Source: Lachnospiraceae bacterium (GTDB lineage: Bacteria > Bacillota_A > Clostridia > Lachnospirales > Lachnospiraceae). From it: a stretch of DNA of 5,275 nt. Below, piece after piece: positions 1-5,210 of the stretch. A model generated the notes under the pieces. The model was not told where the DNA came from and did no database searches. It was given only the letters and a program-made list of their open reading frames with translations. The stretch is from assembly GCA_016291475.1 (NCBI GenBank), contig JAEEXJ010000143.1, positions 1 through 5,275 on the forward strand, written 5' to 3'. The position numbers were made by a program, and so were the translations under genes. The stretch's first letter is position 1. The number at the start of each line of letters is the position of its first letter.

Positions 1-4
1 TCAT
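1..4 (-). CDS. Possible first codon of the next flagellar gene (fliL expected), cut by window edge
   Basis: After the motB stop codon the minus strand reads TAAAGGATGAGAATGATCCG followed by ATGA at the window edge. The two earlier ATGs (starting at 18 and 12) share a frame that meets TGA at 3-1, so they cannot open a gene. The ATG at 4-2 is the only one left open. An AGGA ribosome binding motif lies at 21-18, but its 13-base spacing to this ATG is long. In related clusters fliL follows motB, which is the only reason to suggest fliL; no protein sequence is visible. The true start could also lie outside the window. Confidence 0.25.
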
Positions 5-21
5 CGGATCATTCTCATCCT

Positions 22-891
22 TTAGTTGTTATTGTAAATCCTGATCTCAACTCTTCTGTTTCGTGCTCTGCCCGCTTCGGTTGAATTATCCGCTATGGGC
101 ATCCTCTCTCCGTAGCCTGAATGCTTAATGAGAGAAGGGTTAAGGCTTGAGGTTTCCACAAGATAGTAGAAAACCGAAAGTGCTCTGGCGTCGGAAAGTT
201 CCTCGTTTGAAGGGAACTGTACGCTGTTCATGGGTACATTATCAGTGTGTCCGTTTATCTCGATCTCGCCTCTCGCATACCTTTCCAAAATGGTAGAGAC
301 TTTATCGAGAACCGGCTTACAGTCTTCGTTAAGTGTTGCGGAGCCGGGGCTGAAAAGAATCGAACCCTTCATGGTCAGCATTACATACTGGGATGTAAAT
401 GTTACATCGATCTGATCAGAAAGCTGGCTCTCCGATACCGCTTCGCCGATAACCTCGGCAAGTTCCTCATTGGATCTTAAATTCGCGGCTTCTATCTGTT
501 CCGCAGCTTCTTCGATGCTCATGGCCTGAGCCTCTTCGGTTGCGGTTGTATCTTCCTTGCCGCCGGACTGGGTATCATAAACCTGAATCTGATCCGTATC
601 GGATTCGGATTCCGCTGCCGCACCTGTGCTGTTTATGTATTCAGCCAATTCATTGAGCTGGCTGACCCCGTTGCTGATAAGGATACCCTCTCCGATGGAT
701 GTTGCACCGCTGCTGAATACACTGAAGGAACTGCTCATCGAAGCGATGATCTCATTGAGTTTTGCCTCGTCGATCGTCGACATCGAGAACAATAGAACGA
801 AAAAGCAAAGCAGCAGGTTCATCAGGTCGGAGAAAGTCGCCATCCAAGCCGGGGACCCCGGTGGAGGGGCTTCTTCTTTCTTCTTGCCCAT
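22..891 (-). CDS. motB: MotB, flagellar stator subunit with OmpA-like peptidoglycan-binding domain (sodium-type membrane segment)
   Basis: MotB anchors the stator to the cell wall and carries the ion-binding aspartate of the torque channel; it works with MotA in a MotA5B2 complex. The protein has 289 residues. A short basic cytoplasmic tail (MGKKKEE) and a PPPGSPAWMATF stretch lead into one membrane helix at about 17-38, with the ion-binding aspartate at D22 (SDLMNLLLCFF). A periplasmic linker follows, acidic and low in complexity around 90-135. The OmpA/MotB domain spans about 160-286, with NGHTDNVP at 213-220, SDARALSV at 233-240 and NRRVEIRI at 278-285 forming the peptidoglycan-binding elements. 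The pre-helix segment and the LLCFFVLLFSMS helix recall PomB/MotS more than proton-type MotB, so sodium coupling is inferred. ATG start; the ribosome binding site is weak (AGG at 902-900, 8 bases away) and touches a palindrome. It lies 37 bp after motA and is probably co-transcribed with it. Confidence 0.96.
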   Translation of the reverse strand: MGKKKEEAPPPGSPAWMATFSDLMNLLLCFFVLLFSMSTIDEAKLNEIIASMSSSFSVFSSGATSIGEGILISNGVSQLNELAEYINSTGAAAESESDTDQIQVYDTQSGGKEDTTATEEAQAMSIEEAAEQIEAANLRSNEELAEVIGEAVSESQLSDQIDVTFTSQYVMLTMKGSILFSPGSATLNEDCKPVLDKVSTILERYARGEIEINGHTDNVPMNSVQFPSNEELSDARALSVFYYLVETSSLNPSLIKHSGYGERMPIADNSTEAGRARNRRVEIRIYNNN

Positions 892-901
892 TTTATAAAC
901 C

Positions 902-917
902 TATATTGATCAATATA
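902..917 (-). repeat. 16-bp perfect palindrome in the motA-motB gap, abutting the motB ribosome binding site
   Basis: TATATTGATCAATATA is its own reverse complement. In RNA it can fold as a six-pair A/U stem with a GATC loop. On the minus strand its last base is the A of the AGG that serves as the weak motB ribosome binding site, and the motB ATG is 10 bases further on. There is no U-run after it, so it is not a terminator. It could mask or present the motB ribosome binding site, or be a protein site; function is inference, and a chance palindrome in AT-rich DNA is possible. Confidence 0.6.
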
Positions 918-928
918 TAAATTGCAGT

Positions 929-1723
929 TTATTCGCCTTCTCCCTCGTCTCCGCTTCCGGCAGCTTCTCTGTCTTTGGGAGAAAGGAAGGATTTCAGTTT
1001 TTCTTCGATAACACGGGGGTTTTCACCTGCCTGAATCGACAAAAGCCCCTCTATCATAACCTGCTTCTGCATCATCTCAATGGCATTGTCTGCTTTAAGC
1101 TTTGCAGCAGTAGGAGTACATATCCAGTTGGCGAGAAGAGATCCGTACAGTGTGGTAATGAGTGCAACCGCCATGGAAGGTCCGATGGATGATGCATCCG
1201 ACATGTTGTTGAGCATGTTTACAAGACCGACCAGAGTTCCGATCATTCCCCAAGCAGGTCCCATTGATGCAAGCGTTTCCCAGAATCCCGCAGTTCCTTT
1301 ATGTCTCGAATCGATACATTCCATCTCAGTCTCGAGAATGCCTCTTACCAGATCCGGATCGGTACCGTCGACTACAAGAAGAATTCCTTTTTTCAGGAAT
1401 GGCTCATCCATATCTGCTGCGGACTCTTCAAGTGACAGAAGACCCTCTTTACGAGCCACATTGGACAGATCGATGATCTTCTTGATCAGATCCGCGGTAT
1501 TTACCGAGGGTGCTTTAAATATCAAGCCGATACTCTTAAGGCCGGCAATATAGTCGCCCATACTGTATGAGGTCATAACCGCAGCGAGCGCACCACCGAA
1601 TGTGATGATTGCAGAAGGAACGTCAATATAACTGGGGAAACCGCCAATACCCGCAGCGGAGATAATACCGAATACGAGCATGCCCAGACACATTATGAAG
1701 CCTATCAGCGACGCTATATCCAC
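929..1723 (-). CDS. motA: MotA, flagellar stator subunit (PomA/MotP-like), GTG start
   Basis: MotA is the torque-generating membrane subunit of the stator; its cytoplasmic loop pushes on FliG of the rotor. The 264-residue protein shows four membrane segments at about 4-24, 33-52, 152-172 and 181-201. The large loop between segments 2 and 3 holds ARKEGLLSLE (90-99), where R91 and E99 match the spacing of the rotor-contacting Arg90/Glu98 of E. coli MotA. Segment 3 contains MGPAWGMIGTLVGLV with the conserved Pro156, and segment 4 ends in NWICTPTAAKL with Pro204. The N-terminus (MDIASLIGFI, then FPSYIDVPSAIITFGG) resembles PomA/MotP. The start is GTG at 1723-1721: the next methionine (residue 11) would cut into the first membrane helix. 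The tail is acidic (GSGDEGEGE). It follows flbD by 33 bp and precedes motB by 37 bp. Confidence 0.96.
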   Translation of the reverse strand: MDIASLIGFIMCLGMLVFGIISAAGIGGFPSYIDVPSAIITFGGALAAVMTSYSMGDYIAGLKSIGLIFKAPSVNTADLIKKIIDLSNVARKEGLLSLEESAADMDEPFLKKGILLVVDGTDPDLVRGILETEMECIDSRHKGTAGFWETLASMGPAWGMIGTLVGLVNMLNNMSDASSIGPSMAVALITTLYGSLLANWICTPTAAKLKADNAIEMMQKQVMIEGLLSIQAGENPRVIEEKLKSFLSPKDREAAGSGDEGEGE

Positions 1724-1732
1724 TAAAAGTTT

Positions 1733-1737
1733 ACCTC
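1733..1737 (-). promoter_or_regulatory. Ribosome binding site of motA, supports the GTG start
   Basis: GAGGT on the minus strand lies 9 bases before the GTG codon at 1723. No ATG or TTG stands between them in that frame, so this site fixes GTG as the motA start. GTG is the only non-ATG start among the genes of the window. Confidence 0.7.
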
Positions 1738-1756
1738 AATAAAAATCGGGCTAACG

Positions 1757-1945
1757 TCAATCGTCAGCCATGATACCTTTTCTATACGATTTTACAAGAT
1801 TTTTAATCTCTTGTCTACTTTCTTTTACTATTATCTTGTGCCCTGTAGTGAGGGTTAAAACAGTGTCGGGAGTCTCCTCCACAATCTCGAGCAGATGTGG
1901 ATTTATGAGTAATTTTGTTCCATTGAGTCTGGTAACTTCGATCAT
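1757..1945 (-). CDS. flbD: FlbD/SwrD family small flagellar protein
   Basis: This 62-residue protein matches the FlbD family in length and pattern: MIEVTRLNG at the start, INPHLLEIVEETPDT in the middle, a TTGHKIIVKES strand pair, and a C-terminal helix (EIKNLVKSYRKGI). It has no membrane segment or signal peptide and should be cytosolic. The Bacillus subtilis homologue was renamed SwrD and reported to be needed for swarming by raising flagellar power; the mechanism is not settled. The usual place of the gene is just after flgE, as here. Here it is also the first gene of the unit that encodes the stator, 33 bp before motA. The ribosome binding site is an unusual G run (GGGGG at 1959-1955) 9 bases before the ATG. 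Family assignment is firm; function is taken from the homologue. Confidence 0.93.
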   Translation of the reverse strand: MIEVTRLNGTKLLINPHLLEIVEETPDTVLTLTTGHKIIVKESRQEIKNLVKSYRKGIMADD

Positions 1946-1966
1946 AGAAAAATACCCCCGATAAGA

Positions 1967-1980
1967 GTCCGGAAACGGAC
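1967..1980 (-). repeat. Small GC-rich hairpin at the predicted 5' end of the flbD-motA-motB message
   Basis: On the minus strand GTCCG and CGGAC flank a TTTC loop, a five-pair GC-rich stem. It sits 7 bases past the -10 box, so the transcript would begin almost directly with this stem-loop. Such 5'-terminal hairpins can protect messages from 5'-end decay in Firmicutes. The ribosome binding site at 1959-1955 stays outside it. The role is inferred; the inverted repeat is seen directly. Confidence 0.5.
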
Positions 1981-1986
1981 AAGAGA

Positions 1987-1995
1987 ATTATATCA
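1987..1995 (-). promoter_or_regulatory. Extended -10 promoter for flbD-motA-motB
   Basis: The minus strand reads TGATATAAT: a perfect TATAAT at 1992-1987 with the TGn extension at 1995-1993. No good -35 lies 16-18 bases upstream (ACCACA at 17 bases), which is tolerable for an extended -10 promoter of the main vegetative sigma factor. Transcription would start near 1980, leaving a leader of about 35 bases before flbD. The terminator after flgE lies upstream, so an independent promoter is needed here. I found no good flagellar sigma (SigD/FliA) box in this gap. Confidence 0.65.
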
Positions 1996-1999
1996 TAAA

Positions 2000-2013
2000 C
2001 ACAATATATTGTG
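2000..2013. promoter_or_regulatory. Perfect 14-bp palindrome overlapping the -35 region, possible operator
   Basis: CACAATATATTGTG is a perfect inverted repeat; with one mismatched pair it extends to an 18-bp dyad (1997-2016) through flanking AA/TT. It ends 4 bases upstream of the extended -10 element and fills the space where the -35 box and spacer would be, about -20 to -33 from the predicted start. This is a common position for a repressor site. The binding protein is unknown and the operator role is inference. Confidence 0.45.
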
Positions 2014-2040
2014 GTTAAAAATTTTCAAACAATTGGCACA

Positions 2041-2063
2041 ATAATGCGAATTTTTAGCATTAT
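2041..2063. repeat. Inverted repeat with 7-bp arms upstream of the flbD promoter
   Basis: ATAATGC (2041-2047) and GCATTAT (2057-2063) are perfect inverted arms around a 9-base AT-rich centre. The element lies about 60 to 85 bases upstream of the predicted transcription start, between the flgE terminator and the promoter. With no U-run it is not a terminator; it could bind a dimeric regulator. Evidence is the symmetry alone. Confidence 0.35.
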
Positions 2064-2086
2064 GTAAACCCTTTGACAAAATCGGT

Positions 2087-2120
2087 AAAAAAACGGGCAG
2101 AGTCCAAAACCCTGCCCGTT
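2087..2120 (-). terminator. Rho-independent terminator after flgE
   Basis: On the minus strand AACGGGCAG (2120-2112) pairs perfectly with CTGCCCGTT (2100-2092) around an 11-base loop, and the 3' arm runs into a tract of seven T (2093-2087). It starts 19 bases after the flgE stop codon. The T tract exists only on the minus strand, so it works in one direction. It ends the flgD-TIGR02530-flgE unit and separates it from flbD-motA-motB, though some read-through remains possible. Confidence 0.93.
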
Positions 2121-2139
2121 ATTAATCTGATTTACACGA

Positions 2140-3852
2140 TTATCTCTTGAGGTTGGTGAGTTCTTCAAGAAGCGTGTCAGATACGGTAATGATACGTGAA
2201 TTTGCCTGGAATCCTCTCTGAGTGGTGATCATCTCAGTGAATTCTCTGGACAGATCTACGTTACTCATTTCCAGAACACCGGTAGACATATATCCGCCGG
2301 ATGCGGTTACGTCAACGCCGATCCCGTCGAAAGAACCGGAGTTCATGGTTGATGAATAAAGGTTATCTCCGTGCTTCTCCAGACCGGAAGCATTGGGGAA
2401 GTTAGCGGTTGCGATCTGGCCGAGAAGCTTGGTCATACCGTTATCATAACTTGCATAGATCATTCCGTCTCTCTGGATGGAAACGCCGATCATGTCGCCC
2501 AGCTTACGTCCGGTTCCGATTCCGTCCTTATCTCCGTAAGTAGCTGTAACGGTTGAGGTTCCGTTGTTATTAAACATAGAGATGCCGGACCAGTTAAGAT
2601 CGATATCGGAAAAATTCGACGAGTTATCTGCGGTATTTGCAATGAGCTTGGAAAGATAAATCTTGGATGCTCCGGTGATATTTCCGTCAATGCTATCGAA
2701 CATACCGGTATCATTATTGAACTTCATGATCATACCGGTGATATGTCTTCCGCCGGCATTGAAATCATAGGTAGCGGTATTGGCATCGCCATCGGGATCG
2801 AAAAGGTTTACGGAAGCCGAAGCGCCTGAAACACCGGCCGCGGTATCAATTATGCTCTTAACGGTATCGGTTCCGATCAAAAGATTGAGAAACGCATTAG
2901 TATTTCCTTCGTATCCGTAAGCCTTGGCAACTGCGTCATATACAGCCTGCTTCTGAGCAGCAGTTGCATTGGCGTCATTAAGAACAGCAAGATCTGCTAT
3001 GGTAGTTGTTCCGCTCTTATCCGTCAGCTTCTTTCCGGTGGTATCCCACGCATAAGAATTGGTATTAAAAGTAACGGGAGTAGCATCATCCACATCGGTA
3101 CCGCTTCCGAAAAGCTCGGTTCCTTCAGGGATGGCTATCTCGGTTCCCTTGGCATCAAGAAGCTTGGTAAGTTCTACAGAGTACTCTCCTGCGTTATCGG
3201 TGGATTTAAGAATAAATCTCGCAGTGTACTCATATCCGAGTGAATCGTAAAGATTGAGGTTTACAGTCTTTCCCGCTTCGGAATTGACATCGGTATCATT
3301 CTTATCAAGGATACCGGATACGGTTCCTCTGTATGTAGCCTCAGGGGGATAAGTAAGATTGTCGGAGCTCATGATGCGGAGTGCCTGAACGGTGTCCTGC
3401 TTGATGGACATGGTCTCAGGATCGACGCCCCAGCCCATTACGTTGTAACCGGTAGAGGTCATGCAGAGATTTCCCACACCATCTACATAAAAAGATCCGT
3501 CACGGGTGAAGTAATTGGCGAGTCCGTCGGAAACTACGAAGAAGTTATCTCCGGTTATCATGATATCGAAAGGGTTACCGGTTGACTGTGCGGAACCCTG
3601 ACCGGTGATGTTTACGTTGATGGCTCCGGATTTAACACCGAGACCGATCTGGCGGGCATTGACACCGCCGACGCCGGTAGATGCATTGGCACCGGATGCT
3701 GACTGAGTGGTCTGTGACATAAGATCCGCAAATGTTACAGAACTGGATTTGAACGCAGTAGTGTTAACGTTAGCGATATTGTTACCGATAACGTCCATTT
3801 TGGTCTGGTGGGTCTTAAGACCGGCAACACCAGAGTAGAGAGATCTCATCAT
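2140..3852 (-). CDS. flgE: FlgE, flagellar hook protein, enlarged variable domain
   Basis: FlgE polymerises into the hook that joins the basal body to the filament; it is exported by the flagellar type III apparatus and has no classical signal peptide, as here. The 570-residue protein has the typical N-terminal rod/hook helix (MMRSLYSGVAGLKTHQTKMD, then VIGNNIANVNTTAFK to residue 35) and the typical C-terminal end (SNVDLSREFTEMITTQRGFQANSRIITVSDTLLEELTNLKR, 530-570). The conserved core ANFPNASGLEKHGDNLYS lies at 483-500. Salmonella FlgE is about 400 residues and Bacillus FlgE about 260, so this one carries large extra surface domains, chiefly around 230-365. That stretch includes a helix-prone part (285-325) and an Asp-rich FDPDGDANTATYDF loop (351-364). 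Cys130 is the only cysteine. Start: two tandem ATGs; the first is 10 bases from GGAGG (3867-3863). Confidence 0.96.
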   Translation of the reverse strand: MMRSLYSGVAGLKTHQTKMDVIGNNIANVNTTAFKSSSVTFADLMSQTTQSASGANASTGVGGVNARQIGLGVKSGAINVNITGQGSAQSTGNPFDIMITGDNFFVVSDGLANYFTRDGSFYVDGVGNLCMTSTGYNVMGWGVDPETMSIKQDTVQALRIMSSDNLTYPPEATYRGTVSGILDKNDTDVNSEAGKTVNLNLYDSLGYEYTARFILKSTDNAGEYSVELTKLLDAKGTEIAIPEGTELFGSGTDVDDATPVTFNTNSYAWDTTGKKLTDKSGTTTIADLAVLNDANATAAQKQAVYDAVAKAYGYEGNTNAFLNLLIGTDTVKSIIDTAAGVSGASASVNLFDPDGDANTATYDFNAGGRHITGMIMKFNNDTGMFDSIDGNITGASKIYLSKLIANTADNSSNFSDIDLNWSGISMFNNNGTSTVTATYGDKDGIGTGRKLGDMIGVSIQRDGMIYASYDNGMTKLLGQIATANFPNASGLEKHGDNLYSSTMNSGSFDGIGVDVTASGGYMSTGVLEMSNVDLSREFTEMITTQRGFQANSRIITVSDTLLEELTNLKR

Positions 3853-3987
3853 AAGACAGTTTCCTCCATTTTTAATTTATAAATCGGAGAATTTCGGGAG
3901 ATTATCCCGCATGAAGCGAATGCTTCCGGTTATCAAAGAGGGGTCCTTCTGTCATTCGGGTACCCCGGCCTCCATCCAGGTCCGGCC
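3853..3987 (-). other. 135-bp leader between the TIGR02530 gene and flgE, no gene seen
   Basis: This gap holds the flgE ribosome binding site (GGAGG, 3867-3863) preceded by an AT-rich stretch. It also contains several short inverted repeats: GAAGC/GCTTC around a 4-base loop (3926-3913), and GGGGT/ACCCC arms (3966-3962 and 3944-3940). None is followed by a T-run. I see no convincing promoter. It is longer than the other gaps inside this unit and may form a structured leader, but nothing more can be supported. Confidence 0.4.
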
Positions 3988-4374
3988 TTACGCTATAACC
4001 GCTCCGTTTATGTTAGTAAATACATTGGTGTCATTTCCGGCTTCCAATGCCGTGATCACCGTGCGGGAAGGGACATTTACGATAAATGCAAGATCGTCGA
4101 TCATTACGAGCGAATCATGTATTCCCTTGTCTGCCGCCATATCCGTTCCGTTTGAAAGTCTTCCGAGCTGCTCGTCCGACATTTCAAGTCCCCGGTCGCT
4201 CATCCTGAGCGATGCGTGCTTTGAAAATTTAACCTGTCCGGCCTCTTTTTCCTTTTCCGCGAGGATATTCCCAAAGGCTTTTCCGGACACATTTTCGGAT
4301 GAGGTGACCGAAGGTCTGGAAGTCAGGTTCTTGGATAATCCGGCTGCATATAAAGTCTGCACGTTCATTTCCAT
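3988..4374 (-). CDS. Conserved flagellar operon protein, TIGR02530 type, function unknown
   Basis: This 128-residue protein matches the small family annotated only as flagellar operon protein (TIGR02530), normally found between flgD and flgE in Clostridia and related bacteria, exactly as here. The first 40 residues are variable. The conserved part begins with KFSKHASLRMSDRG (49-62), continues through a helix ending in KGIHDSLVMIDDLAFIVNVP (83-102), then SRTVITAL (103-110) and VFTNINGAVI (118-127). It has no signal peptide or membrane segment, so it is probably cytosolic or exported by the flagellar apparatus. A hook-assembly or chaperone role is suggested only by its position. ATG at 4374 is chosen because AAGGAGG lies 8 bases upstream; a TTG six codons earlier overlaps that site. 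It lies 65 bp after flgD. Confidence 0.9.
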   Translation of the reverse strand: MEMNVQTLYAAGLSKNLTSRPSVTSSENVSGKAFGNILAEKEKEAGQVKFSKHASLRMSDRGLEMSDEQLGRLSNGTDMAADKGIHDSLVMIDDLAFIVNVPSRTVITALEAGNDTNVFTNINGAVIA

Positions 4375-4382
4375 ATGACTTT

Positions 4383-4389
4383 CCTCCTT
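4383..4389 (-). promoter_or_regulatory. Ribosome binding site of the TIGR02530 gene, fixes its start
   Basis: AAGGAGG on the minus strand lies 8 bases before ATG at 4374. A longer reading from TTG at 4392 would place this site inside the coding region, so the ATG is preferred. Confidence 0.85.
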
Positions 4390-4439
4390 CAATTACTTAT
4401 ATCGGCACTTACCTCACTTTTCTTGAGCCTGAGACAAAA

Positions 4440-5210
4440 TTAATCTTCCTCAGGTGTTACAATGCCCTGAGCTGCTGCATTTTCAGCTATGGAAGTATCA
4501 TCAGGCTGAGTCTGTGCATTCTCTGCAGCTTCCTTTGCTTCCTGCTCCTTGGCAGCTTCATTTGCCAGCTGAATCAGAAGTTCATTAAGCTTGGCTACAT
4601 AAGAGTTCATTGCCTTGACATCATCTTCGTCAATAAAGCCCTTCTCATAATCGCCGATGGAATTATAAAGGCTGTAAAGGTTATTGATGGTGTTTGCGTG
4701 ATCTTTTACATTGATGGAATCCACATCGGGAAGATCCTTAACGGTTTCCGCGAACTGTTTTGCAATGTCCTGTGCATTGCTATATTCATTGCTGATAACC
4801 GTAACCATGTCTTCGGCTTTGTAAAGACTGCCTTCGATGGAGAAATATGCCTTTCCTTCTTCGAAAGTAACATAATCGACAAAGCCTCTTGTCTGGGTTG
4901 AATTACCGCTTGTATCGGTGCTCTCGATAACAACTTCCTTGCCTACGTAGGAACTGTATCTGGAAAGTTCCATGGTGGTGGACATATTGTTAAGAGCTTC
5001 AACCTGTGAAAACTGTGCGTACTGGGAAATGTATTCGGTGTTTGAAGTAGGCTCCAAAGGATCCTGATATTTCATCTGAGCAACAAGCAGCTGGAGGAAC
5101 GCGTCCTTATCCATTGCGGAATTGCCTTCACTCGACTTGGTAGAAAGTGAATCCTGTGATGCCGAAGTAATTATCTCACCGTTTTTAACAGTTGCTGATA
5201 CTGATGACAT
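4440..5210 (-). CDS. flgD: FlgD, hook assembly scaffold/cap protein with long helical C-terminal tail
   Basis: FlgD caps the growing hook and is needed for FlgE to polymerise; it is exported by the flagellar secretion apparatus and is absent from the finished structure. The 256-residue protein holds the FlgD core at about 32-84 (MDKDAFLQLLVAQMKYQDPLEP, then TEYISQYAQFSQVEALNNM). A small beta domain follows at 88-140 (VGKEVVIES to YKAEDMVTVI), as in short Firmicute FlgD proteins. After that comes an atypical tail of about 115 residues, predicted mostly helical and rich in Ala/Glu near the end (218-248). The Ser/Thr-rich first 30 residues fit a flexible export signal. ATG at 5210 is chosen over ATG at 5240 because GGAGG lies 5 bases before it. 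It is the first full gene of the hook unit; the TIGR02530 gene begins 65 bp downstream. Confidence 0.93.
   Translation of the reverse strand: MSSVSATVKNGEIITSASQDSLSTKSSEGNSAMDKDAFLQLLVAQMKYQDPLEPTSNTEYISQYAQFSQVEALNNMSTTMELSRYSSYVGKEVVIESTDTSGNSTQTRGFVDYVTFEEGKAYFSIEGSLYKAEDMVTVISNEYSNAQDIAKQFAETVKDLPDVDSINVKDHANTINNLYSLYNSIGDYEKGFIDEDDVKAMNSYVAKLNELLIQLANEAAKEQEAKEAAENAQTQPDDTSIAENAAAQGIVTPEED

Noticed and set aside
1080..1553. 157-codon plus-strand open frame opposite motA
   Set aside because: It is antisense to a clear motA, with no recognisable domain or start signal.
2033..2050. TTGGCACAATAATGC on the plus strand, like a sigma-54 -24/-12 promoter
   Set aside because: The spacing between GG and GC is one base short of the strict consensus, and it points away from flbD into antisense of flgE.
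2072..2090. ACCGATTTT after the terminator on the minus strand as a flagellar-sigma -10 box
   Set aside because: No TAAA -35 box stands at the required distance upstream; that space is the terminator stem.
3868..3905. CCGATTT and GATAAT elements before flgE as a promoter
   Set aside because: Spacing to TAAT or TTGATA upstream does not fit either the flagellar or the vegetative sigma consensus.
3902..3955. 17-codon minus-strand open frame in the flgE leader
   Set aside because: GGAGG lies 13 bases from its ATG, it is very short, and nothing marks it as conserved.
3911..4378. 155-codon plus-strand open frame opposite the TIGR02530 gene
   Set aside because: It mirrors a well-recognised gene on the minus strand, its composition is that of a shadow frame, and it has no ribosome binding site of note.
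4375..4392. TTG start for the TIGR02530 gene
   Set aside because: The extra codons cover the AAGGAGG ribosome binding site; ATG at 4374 is correctly spaced from it.
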